From NCBI GenBank assembly GCA_041743835.1, contig JBGTLW010000128.1, positions 1 through 28,790 of the forward strand: DNA of 28,790 nt, written 5' to 3'. This DNA is from JBGTLW01 sp041743835 (GTDB lineage: Bacteria > Planctomycetota > Phycisphaerae > Phycisphaerales > Phycisphaeraceae). Below the pieces are notes generated by a model. That model worked only from the letters and a program-made list of their open reading frames with translations. It did not search any database and was not told where the DNA came from. This document shows positions 21,960 to 28,790 of this stretch, piece after piece. The position numbers and the translations under genes were made by a program. How positions within the stretch are numbered: the stretch's first letter is position 1; each line of letters begins with the position of its first letter.

Positions 21960-22708
21960 GAAACATCGCCTGTCTTGGGCACCAGATGCAAGGTCAATTC
22001 GCCCTCCGCCACAACCCGCTCCGCAACCGTCGCGCAGACTTCGTACTGATGTAGCGTGTCTGCCACACGCACCGATCGGCTGTGCAGCGAGACCTCCGCG
22101 GGGGGTACGACCGGTTCGCGAAAGCGCACATTCACCTGCGCCAGCATCCCGGCCATCGGCACATTGTTAGCGTTGCCGCCCGTCGAGGCGATCAGGCCAC
22201 TGAGTTGCGCCAGCGCTTCTGCGATGAGCACGCCGGGGACCAGCGGGCGGCCGGGAAAGTGGCCGGCGATAAAGTCTTCCTCGCCCGTCACATCCCAAAC
22301 ACCCGCAGCCTGCTGCCCGGGCACATGCACAGTCAGCCGCGAGATAAAACGAAACGGCGGCTGATGCGGGAGTTGCGTCAGGGCATGGTGATGTGCTACA
22401 TGGGTGGTTTCGTTCGGCGTGTCAGCGCCATCCTCACGCGTCTGCGTCTGGCTCGCGATGTAATCGGTCAGACTGGCGACAGTTGCAAATATGTCCCGCC
22501 CCGCGTGCTCGCTACTGATCTTGACACCAAACTCCTTCTCGATGCTGGTGACCAGCATCAGAATGTCGAGTGAATCAAGGTCAAACTCCCCTCCCACCAG
22601 CGGCATGTCATCGTCGATTGCCTCACGCTCGCCCAGCTTCAAGTCTCGCCGGATCACGTGTTTGAGGCGTTGAGAAAGGTCCGTCATTTGCGCGCTCAGC
22701 TGGGGCAT
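21956..22708 (-). CDS. Acyl carrier protein fused to FabZ-type hotdog dehydratase
   Basis: A 250-residue two-domain protein. The ACP half (about 10-88) has the phosphopantetheine Ser46 in EFDLDSLDILML. A linker rich in Asp, Thr and His (about 90-108) leads to a FabZ/FabA-like hotdog domain (about 110-248) with LPHQPPFRF and HFPGRPLVPGVLIAEALAQ, containing the catalytic His150 and Glu164. The fused enzyme could carry the growing chain and dehydrate its 3-hydroxy intermediate. I choose ATG 22708, with GGAG eight bases upstream; ATG 22687 is possible. It is the first gene of the coupled biosynthetic operon. ACP and dehydratase are usually separate proteins in aryl-polyene clusters. Confidence 0.9.
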   Translation of the reverse strand: MPQLSAQMTDLSQRLKHVIRRDLKLGEREAIDDDMPLVGGEFDLDSLDILMLVTSIEKEFGVKISSEHAGRDIFATVASLTDYIASQTQTREDGADTPNETTHVAHHHALTQLPHQPPFRFISRLTVHVPGQQAAGVWDVTGEEDFIAGHFPGRPLVPGVLIAEALAQLSGLIASTGGNANNVPMAGMLAQVNVRFREPVVPPAEVSLHSRSVRVADTLHQYEVCATVAERVVAEGELTLHLVPKTGDVS

Positions 22709-22767
22709 CCACAACTCTCCCTTGGCCCCAACACCCGCCTGGCCTACCTTCGGCCAGCCTGCATGAC

Positions 22768-22773
22768 ATCATA
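22768..22773 (-). promoter_or_regulatory. Possible -10 box of the biosynthetic operon
   Basis: In the 167-bp gap after accC the minus strand has TATGAT about 60 bp before the start at 22708. No convincing -35 is visible. The gap is the longest between co-oriented genes here, so an own promoter is plausible, but read-through from accC cannot be excluded. Confidence 0.25.
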
Positions 22774-22875
22774 TCAGATGCCTGAGCATTCTGACATAGA
22801 AAAACCGAGGGACCAGCAGAGTGACGGCGTGGTAGCCGCCTCCTATGCCGGCTTGGGATACTCCCTGATAACTGG

Positions 22876-24219
22876 TCACATCCCCAGCAAGCGTTCCACG
22901 AAATTGATATCCACCTCGCTCTTGCGGAAGTTGCCGTTGACCATGAGTCGCTCGTGGAGCGGGATGGTGGTCTTGATCGGGCTGATGTGGAATTCATGCA
23001 GCGCCTGGAGCATGGTGTCCATCGCGTCGTCACGGTTGCGTCGGTGGACGATCAGCTTGGCGATCATCGAGTCATAGTTTGGCGGGATGCGGTAGCCGGA
23101 GTGGCAGTGGGTTTCCATGCGGACACCAAACCCGCCGGGCGGGTAGAACTTCTCGACCAGGCCGGCACACGGGGCGAAGTTTCGTGCGGGGTCCTCGGCA
23201 TTGATCCGCGCCTCGATCGCGTGGCCGTTGATCGTGATGTCTTCCTGCTTGAACGGCAACTCCAGCCCGGCCGCGATGCGGATCTGCTGCTTGACGATGT
23301 CGATGCCGGTGATCATCTCGGTGACAGGATGCTCGACCTGGATGCGGGTATTCACTTCCATGAGGTAGAAGTTCTTCTCGCTGTCCATGAGGAACTCGAC
23401 GGTCCCCGCGGAGTAATACCCCGCAGCCTTGCACAGCCGTACCGCTGACAGACACAGCGCGGTGCGCTCGCTCTGGGTCAGCACGGGGCAGGGCGCTTCC
23501 TCGATGAGTTTCTGCTTGCGGCGCTGCATGGTGCAGTCGCGCTCCCAGAGGTGGAGCGTGTTGCCGTGCTGGTCGCCGAGGATCTGCACCTCGACGTGGC
23601 GCGCATGGTCGATGAACTTCTCGACGTACACGCTGCCGTCACCGAAGGCGGCTTGGGCCTCCTGCTTCGCGGCCTTGAAGCCGGAGCGCAGGGAGATGTC
23701 GTTGTTCGCCACACGCATGCCGCGCCCCCCCCCGCCAGCCGACGCCTTGATCATGACCGGATAGCCGATCTCCCTGGCGATCTTCACAGCCTTGGTCTCG
23801 TCCTCGATCTTCCCCTTGGACCCCGGCGAGGTGGGGACCTTATTCTCCAATGCGATCTGTCGGCAGGCGACCTTATCGCCCAGCTTCTGCATGGCCTCGA
23901 CCGATGGCCCGATGAACTCGATGTTGCAGGACCGGCAGACCTCAGCGAAGTGCGCGTTCTCCGCAAGGAAGCCGTAACCCGGGTGGATCGCATCGACGTT
24001 GGCGACCTCCGCGGCCGCGATGATCGACGGGATGTTGAGGTAGGACTGTGCGGCCGAGGGCGGGCCGATACAGATCGCCTGGTGCGCGATGCGGACGTGC
24101 TTGGAGTCGCGGTCGGCGGTGGAATAAACCGCGACGGTCTCTATCCCCAGCTCACGCGCCGCCCGGATGATGCGGACGGCGATCTCGCCACGATTTGCGA
24201 TGAGTATGCGTTTGAACAT
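22876..24219 (-). CDS. accC: Biotin carboxylase subunit of acetyl-CoA carboxylase
   Basis: A 447-residue protein of normal family length. It carboxylates the biotin of AccB with bicarbonate and ATP. The N-terminal MFKRILIANRGEIAVRI, HPGYGFLAEN, Lys158 with the glycine-rich loop AGGGGRGMR (161-169), and the catalytic stretch MEVNTRIQVEHPVTE (287-301; Glu288, Asn290, Arg292, Glu296) are all present. It follows accB by 93 bp on the same strand and precedes the ACP-dehydratase gene by 167 bp, so malonyl-CoA formation is encoded directly beside the genes that would consume it. Call is certain. Confidence 0.98.
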   Translation of the reverse strand: MFKRILIANRGEIAVRIIRAARELGIETVAVYSTADRDSKHVRIAHQAICIGPPSAAQSYLNIPSIIAAAEVANVDAIHPGYGFLAENAHFAEVCRSCNIEFIGPSVEAMQKLGDKVACRQIALENKVPTSPGSKGKIEDETKAVKIAREIGYPVMIKASAGGGGRGMRVANNDISLRSGFKAAKQEAQAAFGDGSVYVEKFIDHARHVEVQILGDQHGNTLHLWERDCTMQRRKQKLIEEAPCPVLTQSERTALCLSAVRLCKAAGYYSAGTVEFLMDSEKNFYLMEVNTRIQVEHPVTEMITGIDIVKQQIRIAAGLELPFKQEDITINGHAIEARINAEDPARNFAPCAGLVEKFYPPGGFGVRMETHCHSGYRIPPNYDSMIAKLIVHRRNRDDAMDTMLQALHEFHISPIKTTIPLHERLMVNGNFRKSEVDINFVERLLGM

Positions 24220-24312
24220 GGATGGCGTCTGGTGTCTTGCTGATGTTGCCCGGCGGGGATTGGTCTGGACGCAGCGGGTAAGCCCACCCGCCAGACAACG
24301 AACGGCTCACAC

Positions 24313-24768
24313 TTATGCGGTTTTGATTCTAAACAGCGGCTGGCCGAACTCAACAGCGGTGCCCTTCTCGACCAGCACCTCGGTGACGGTGCCCGCCACG
24401 TCCGCGCGGATCTCGTTGAAGACTTTCATCGCCTCGATGATGCAGACGACGGTGTCGGGCTTGACCTTGGAGCCGACGGTGACAAACGGCTCGGCATCGG
24501 GGCTGGGCGACGGGTAAAACGTGCCGACCATCGGGCTATCGACCGTCGGGCCAGCGGGCGCCTGAGCTTCCTCGTTCGCGGGCGGTGTCGCGGCGGGCGG
24601 GGCTGCGCTTGGGGTGGCCTGCGCGTACGCTTGCGGCACAACCTGGACCTGGCCCCCGCTGCCCCGCTTGAGGCGGACCTTCTCGCCCTCGCCTTCCAGA
24701 TCGAGCTCGGTCAGGTCGTTCTCCGACATCAGGGTGACCAGTTGCTTCAGTTTCTTGATGTCAATCAT
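24313..24768 (-). CDS. accB: Biotin carboxyl carrier protein of acetyl-CoA carboxylase
   Basis: A 151-residue protein with the usual three parts: an N-terminal helical region (MIDIKKLKQLVTLMSENDLTE), an Ala/Pro-rich linker (about 45-75) and a C-terminal biotinyl domain (about 77-150) with EAMK at 112-115, Lys115 being the biotinylated residue. It starts at the ATG at 24768, 100 bp after the peptidase stop, and is followed by accC. It carries carboxybiotin between AccC and the carboxyltransferase, which is encoded elsewhere. Confidence 0.97.
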   Translation of the reverse strand: MIDIKKLKQLVTLMSENDLTELDLEGEGEKVRLKRGSGGQVQVVPQAYAQATPSAAPPAATPPANEEAQAPAGPTVDSPMVGTFYPSPSPDAEPFVTVGSKVKPDTVVCIIEAMKVFNEIRADVAGTVTEVLVEKGTAVEFGQPLFRIKTA

Positions 24769-24868
24769 GTGGTTTAGCCTTGAACGATTAGCCTGGAGCT
24801 ACGCGCGATGAACGATTGCCCAGTCAGTCTGATCCTGCATGCAGACTCGATGCCGACAAGCGCATGGC

Positions 24869-25984
24869 TTACGCCGTTATGATTGCGGATTCCAGTGACT
24901 TGGGCAAGTCCGACAACACCTCGTGGCCATTGGGGGTCACAAGGATATCATCCTCAATCCGCACGCCACCAACGCCCGGCAGGTAGATGCCCGGCTCGAC
25001 CGTCACCACCTGCCCCGCTTCAAGGTCGCCTTTGGAGCGGGCCGAGAGCGTCGGTTGCTCGTGGATATCCAGCCCGATGCCGTGGCCAAGGGAGTGGCCA
25101 AACTGCTTGCCGTAGCCTGCCTTGGCAATGACCCTGCGTGCGGCCGCATCGACCCGAGCCAGCGGCACACCGGGTCGGATCGCGTCGATCCCCGCGAGTT
25201 GGGCATCAAGCACGATCTGATACACCTCTCGCATCTTGGCCGACATGGAGCCGATGGCCAACACACGCGTCAGGTCTGAGCAATAGCCGTGGGCCTTGGC
25301 GCCCCAGTCGATGAGCACGATGCCGCCCTTGCGCAGCTTCTTTTGGCCGGGGATCGCGTGGGGAAGCGCCGCGTTGGCGTCGGCGGCGATGATCGAGGGG
25401 AAGCTCGACCCATCCGACCCCAGCCGCCGCATCTCGTATTCGAGCTTGGCGCAGACCTCCACCTCTGTCATGCCCGGTTTAATCCAACGTCGCAGCCGGA
25501 TGAACGCTTCCTGCTGAAACGACAGCGCCTTCTTGATCGACGTAATCTCGCAGGGGTCCTTCACCGCCCGTTGCGTTAGCAGGCCATCGTCGATTGGCTT
25601 GAGCGCGGAAGCACCGAGCTGCTTCGACAGCGACTTGCGGAGTGAAAGGCTCACATACTCCGGCTGGAGCCCGAGCTCGCCATACCCCCGCTGCTGCTTG
25701 AGCCTGGTCAACTCGTCGGCCAGCGACTTCTTACGCATCCGCGCAGAGATGCCGGGAGCCTCACGCTTGATCTGCTCCTCAAAGCGGTTGTCTGAGAGGA
25801 TCACGATGCCCCGGCCGCGCGTCGGAATGAGCGCCCACGAATCGTCGCCGATGAAACCGGTGAGGTAACGGATGTCCACCGCGTTGGTCACGAGCAACCC
25901 ATCGACCCCCGCAGCAGCGAGCCGGCCTTGCAGCGCTTTCACGCGGCGAGGCTTGGCATCCTGAGCTTTTATCCGTGTGGTCAT
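24869..25984 (-). CDS. Xaa-Pro peptidase (M24 family)
   Basis: A 371-residue creatinase/aminopeptidase P-type enzyme. The N-terminal creatinase-like domain has VTNAVDIRYLTGF; the pita-bread domain has all five metal ligands: Asp226 (IDWGAK), Asp237 (SDLTR), His301 (SLGHGIGLDIHE), Glu330 (TVEPGIYL) and Glu344 (RIEDD). It should cleave peptides with proline at the second position in the cytoplasm, using two Mn or Co ions. Linkage of such peptidases to accB-accC (often with efp) is common in bacteria. It starts 49 bp after the sulfite reductase stop, so it may be read from the same transcript. The exact subtype (PepP, PepQ or dipeptidase) is not clear. Confidence 0.93.
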   Translation of the reverse strand: MTTRIKAQDAKPRRVKALQGRLAAAGVDGLLVTNAVDIRYLTGFIGDDSWALIPTRGRGIVILSDNRFEEQIKREAPGISARMRKKSLADELTRLKQQRGYGELGLQPEYVSLSLRKSLSKQLGASALKPIDDGLLTQRAVKDPCEITSIKKALSFQQEAFIRLRRWIKPGMTEVEVCAKLEYEMRRLGSDGSSFPSIIAADANAALPHAIPGQKKLRKGGIVLIDWGAKAHGYCSDLTRVLAIGSMSAKMREVYQIVLDAQLAGIDAIRPGVPLARVDAAARRVIAKAGYGKQFGHSLGHGIGLDIHEQPTLSARSKGDLEAGQVVTVEPGIYLPGVGGVRIEDDILVTPNGHEVLSDLPKSLESAIITA

Positions 25985-26033
25985 GGAGGCGTCTGTCCGA
26001 TGCGTGTGGTCAGTTCAATGCCGCGTAAGCGGG

Positions 26034-27923
26034 TTACACCGCCGCGGCTTCCAACGCCATCACGCCGTAAGGCAGGAAAGTCTCGGGCGCGGTTTTGTCC
26101 AGCACGTGCTTCACATCATCGCGCGACGCGAGGAAGTCAAGGATCGGCCCGACGCCCATGCGGCGGTGGAACGCGCCCATGTCTTCACCCTGCTTCTTGT
26201 TGGCCTTGTAGTAGTCGAACAATGCCGCGCAGACCTTGGGCACATCCTCACGGCTGACTTGCCGCAGATACAGCTTGCCGTCGCGGATCAGCTCGGTCCC
26301 CTGATGCGTGCCAGCCTCGGACCCGCCGAGCTTGAGCATGTACATATCAGGCCCCTGCCCTACCCAGCCCAGGGTCTTGGTCGCGGGGCGGAAGCACTGC
26401 CGCTCACAGCCGGTGATGCCGATCGACTCGTGCATCTCGCCATAACCCATCGCGTCGAGTTGATCGATCAGCCACGGCTCGAACTGCTCCGACCGGGTGT
26501 AGCTGAGGCGGCAGGTGGGCAGACCCACACACGCACCGGAGAGCACGCGCAGCGTGGAATAGGCCTTGCCCTTGCGTTGGCCGTAGCCGAACTCCGCGAG
26601 CTTGGCGGCAAAGTCTTCCTTCGCGTCCTTCGCGATATTCACGAACACCAGGTCCTGGTTCGGGGTCACCATGACCTCGACGCCGGGGAAGGCATCGAGT
26701 GTCTGGCGGACCATGCTCTTGAGCTGGCCGTTGCCGCTGACATTGCCCGACTGATCGTCGGGGTCGTCGCCCTCCTGGGTGTCCACCAGCCGACCGCACT
26801 CGATGTACGCGCCGTACGCAAGCTTGCCGGTCGTCGGCAGCTCGGTCCAGCCGTGGTGCATCTGCCGCGCACCGTAGTCAAACCCGGGGATCGGCGGGTC
26901 GAACGTCGCGCCGCGCTCGCGGACCGCGTCGCGGTACCATGCGATGCCTTGCTTGTGGATGACGTACTTGAGCCGCGCCCAGTGACGGTTCTTGCGATCT
27001 CCCCACTCCTCGTGAACCTTCACAATGTCATGGAGCCCTTGGCGGAGGTTCTCCTCGGTGAACACGCCGAAGGGCTGGGCAAGTGCAGCGAAGGTCGGCT
27101 TGCCATTCTTCTCGCCCTGGCCACCGCCCACATACACCTGATACCCCACGACTTTGTCGCCCTGGACAACCGGGGCGATCCCCATGTCGTTGGTGCGTAG
27201 CTCCACGCAGTTATCTGCCTCGATGACGCCGGTCTTGGCGTTGCGGTGGACGGTGCTGAAAGCGATCTTGAACTTGCGGTTGAGTAGCTGCGGGCCATAC
27301 TCGTAACGGTCATCCGCATCACGGATATGGTTTGGATCGACCGCGAAGACCTCGATGTGTGGCTGCGCGGGGAGTTGGAAGTAGGCACCGTACTCATGGG
27401 CCTTGGCGTGTGCGTTGTAGATGTCGGAGTAGCGTGACAGCGGGCAGCCCATGACGTTGCGGGTGTTGTCGCCGCAGCCGTTAAGGGTGAAGAACCCGGT
27501 CTTGGCGATGTCCTGCACCAGGCCGAGCATGGCCAGCTTCTTGACCCAGTGGAACTGGATGTTTTGCCGGGTGGTGAGCCGGATGGACGCGCCGCCGTGC
27601 GGGTTGTTGTCGCAGTAGCGGTCGGCACACTCATCAATGATCGCCCACTGCATCGCGTTAAACGCACCGCCCCCGGGGACCGAGATACGGACCATGTACA
27701 TCCAGTCCTTCTCTTTGCCGGTCTTGGCGCGGTTGTATTCGAGGTAAACGCCGTGGCTCTTGGCGATCTGCTCGGCGACCTCGGAGATGTCCGCGTCACT
27801 GTTGCGGAACTCCTCGGCGAGGTTGTCGCGGATCATGTTGGCGTTGCGTTTGAAATGCTCGACCTGGCCGAGTTGATCTTCCGGGGTACGGAGCAACGGC
27901 TCCGGCTTCTTGACGGGGGGCAT
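26034..27923 (-). CDS. Ferredoxin-dependent sulfite/nitrite reductase (siroheme, 4Fe-4S)
   Basis: A 629-residue hemoprotein with the duplicated ferrodoxin-like and siroheme domains. Residues RLTTRQNIQFHW (115-126) and NGCGDNTRNVMGCP (148-161) are siroheme-contact motifs of the first half. The Fe-S/siroheme ligands are C465-x5-C471 (ACVGLPTCRLSY) and C506-x3-C510 (TGCERQCFRP). The last motif is usually GCPNGC; the ERQ between the cysteines is unusual. It reduces sulfite to sulfide (or nitrite to ammonia) with ferredoxin. I choose the ATG at 27923 with GGA eight bases upstream; ATG 27929 is an alternative, and frame-open sequence to 28676 is a shadow of the divergent gap gene. Sulfite versus nitrite is not settled by sequence alone. 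Confidence 0.93.
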   Translation of the reverse strand: MPPVKKPEPLLRTPEDQLGQVEHFKRNANMIRDNLAEEFRNSDADISEVAEQIAKSHGVYLEYNRAKTGKEKDWMYMVRISVPGGGAFNAMQWAIIDECADRYCDNNPHGGASIRLTTRQNIQFHWVKKLAMLGLVQDIAKTGFFTLNGCGDNTRNVMGCPLSRYSDIYNAHAKAHEYGAYFQLPAQPHIEVFAVDPNHIRDADDRYEYGPQLLNRKFKIAFSTVHRNAKTGVIEADNCVELRTNDMGIAPVVQGDKVVGYQVYVGGGQGEKNGKPTFAALAQPFGVFTEENLRQGLHDIVKVHEEWGDRKNRHWARLKYVIHKQGIAWYRDAVRERGATFDPPIPGFDYGARQMHHGWTELPTTGKLAYGAYIECGRLVDTQEGDDPDDQSGNVSGNGQLKSMVRQTLDAFPGVEVMVTPNQDLVFVNIAKDAKEDFAAKLAEFGYGQRKGKAYSTLRVLSGACVGLPTCRLSYTRSEQFEPWLIDQLDAMGYGEMHESIGITGCERQCFRPATKTLGWVGQGPDMYMLKLGGSEAGTHQGTELIRDGKLYLRQVSREDVPKVCAALFDYYKANKKQGEDMGAFHRRMGVGPILDFLASRDDVKHVLDKTAPETFLPYGVMALEAAAV

Positions 27924-27968
27924 AGTCATCTTCCCTGCGGGGTGGGTGTACGGAACTGCGAGCCAATC

Positions 27969-27997
27969 ATTGTAGGAAGATGCAGCACGCGGGCCAA
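27969..27997 (-). promoter_or_regulatory. Probable promoter of the sulfite reductase gene
   Basis: On the minus strand TTGGCC (27992-27997) and TACAAT (27969-27974) are separated by 17 bp, a good sigma-70-type match, about 45 bp before the start codon. Binding sites for a sulfur regulator are not recognisable. Confidence 0.5.
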
Positions 27998-28035
27998 ACC
28001 AGGCAACCCGGCACATCAAACCGGCCGGGTGCGGC

Positions 28036-28063
28036 TTGACAGGCGGGCGGTATTGCTTACGTT
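28036..28063 (+). promoter_or_regulatory. Probable promoter of the gap gene
   Basis: A perfect TTGACA (28036-28041) is followed after 16 bp by TACGTT (28058-28063). It lies about 75 bp before the gap start codon, in the divergent gap shared with the sulfite reductase gene. Confidence 0.5.
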
Positions 28064-28136
28064 GTAGTGCTGTCACCTGAACCCCGGAAGGGGAACCGGT
28101 GGAATTCCCCCCCCACAACCGCGATTGGAGCCCCTC

Positions 28137-28790
28137 ATGGCAATTAAAGTCGGTATCAACGGATTCGGACGCATCGGTCGGCTCGTGCTCCGAGCCGCGA
28201 TGGACAACCCCAACATTGAAGTCGTCGGCATCAACGACCTGTTCGACAACGATGCCCTGGCTTACCTGCTCAAGTACGACTCGATCCACGGCCGGTTCAA
28301 CGGCGAGGTATCGCACGACGACAAGAGCCTCATCGTCAACGGCAAGGCTATCCGTTCCACCTCGGAGCGTGACCCGGCCAACCTCAAGTGGGGCGACATC
28401 GGCGTGGATTACGTCGTGGAGTCCACCGGCTTCTTCACCAGCTTCGAGGGGGCGAACAAGCACGTGCAGGCAGGCGCGAAGAAGACGATCATCTCCGCCC
28501 CCACCAGCAGCCCCGACCAGGTCCCCACAATTGTCATGGGCGTGAACCAGGACAAGCTCGACCCCAAGGCGACCGTGATCTCCAACGCATCGTGCACCAC
28601 CAACTGCCTCGCCCCGCTCGCCAAGGTGGTCAATGACAACTTCGGCATCGCCAAGGGCCTGATGACCACGGTGCACGCGATCACCGCCACGCAGCCATCG
28701 CAGGACGGCCCGAGCAAGAAGGACTGGCGCGGCGGCCGCGCCGCGAGCGTGAACTGCATCCCCGCCTCGACCGGGGCGGCCAAGGCTGTG
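28137..28790 (+). CDS. gap: Glyceraldehyde-3-phosphate dehydrogenase, 3' end outside window
   Basis: The first 218 codons are in the window. NAD-binding GINGFGRIGR at 6-15, Asp34 in INDL (favouring NAD over NADP), SCTTNC with catalytic Cys153 and TVHAITATQ with His180 are present. It interconverts glyceraldehyde 3-phosphate and 1,3-bisphosphoglycerate in glycolysis. ATG 28137 has TTGGAG six bases upstream and the protein begins MAIKVGINGFGRIG, as usual. The gene runs off the right edge. Call is certain. Confidence 0.98.
   Translation, partial: MAIKVGINGFGRIGRLVLRAAMDNPNIEVVGINDLFDNDALAYLLKYDSIHGRFNGEVSHDDKSLIVNGKAIRSTSERDPANLKWGDIGVDYVVESTGFFTSFEGANKHVQAGAKKTIISAPTSSPDQVPTIVMGVNQDKLDPKATVISNASCTTNCLAPLAKVVNDNFGIAKGLMTTVHAITATQPSQDGPSKKDWRGGRAASVNCIPASTGAAKAV

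Noticed and set aside
25977..27200. 407-codon open frame on the plus strand
   Set aside because: It is antisense to the sulfite reductase gene; its residues are the codon-position shadow of a high-GC gene and show no domain.
27924..28676. Upstream extension of the sulfite reductase frame to 28676
   Set aside because: It runs antisense through the start of the gap gene, shows no sulfite-reductase similarity, and a good ribosome-binding site and promoter lie at 27923-27997.

Overview
The window looks like chromosomal DNA of a high-GC Gram-negative bacterium, most likely a planctomycete near Phycisphaerae. This rests on family resemblance: the pepQ-accB-accC order, a ferredoxin-type sulfite reductase with a variant Fe-S motif, and GNAT and small hypothetical families I associate with Planctomycetota. 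No rRNA or tRNA is present to confirm it. Outer-membrane chemistry genes (a LolA-like carrier, a lipoprotein, an LpxL-like acyltransferase) fit a two-membrane cell.

Positions 1-3090 are an accessory, repeat-rich region. They hold a left-truncated GNAT gene, four palindromic intergenic-type elements (one lying in frame inside the GNAT gene), a 235-residue unknown protein, a 17-unit tandem array with an exact 21-bp period, and a 75-residue Cys-rich protein. Positions 3091-8232 form a two-gene defence island on the minus strand: an MmeI-family single-chain restriction-modification enzyme followed 51 bp downstream by an RloC/PrrC-like SMC-type ATPase. The ATPase gene is visibly more AT-rich than its surroundings. 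Copies of a CTAGGCGCTAGG-type repeat lie on both sides of this region in opposite orientations (2151-2200 and 8464-8558).

Positions 8580-22708 are the main discovery: a tightly packed biosynthetic cluster of the aryl-polyene/xanthomonadin type. On the minus strand, in transcription order, it encodes an ACP-dehydratase fusion, a LolA-like carrier, an LpxL-like acyltransferase, a ketosynthase fused to a catalytically dead ketosynthase (KS-CLF), a chorismatase (Hyg5/XanB2/FkbO family), a flavin-dependent halogenase-like enzyme, an AMP-forming ligase, a lipoprotein, an MMPL exporter and a NodB-type deacetylase. Nearly every junction is a 1-8 bp start/stop overlap. A GT2-DUF2062 glycosyltransferase converges on its end. 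A consistent reading is that chorismatase makes a hydroxybenzoate starter, the ligase activates it, KS-CLF with the ACP and dehydratase extends it to a polyene, the halogenase may halogenate it, and the acyltransferase, LolA and MMPL proteins attach and export the product. No ketoreductase or thioesterase is encoded in the operon.

Positions 22876-28790 are housekeeping genes. accC, accB and an Xaa-Pro peptidase gene lie just upstream of the cluster on the same strand, so malonyl-CoA supply is physically next to the polyketide-like genes. A sulfite reductase gene precedes them, and a divergent gap separates it from a right-truncated gap (GAPDH) gene on the plus strand.
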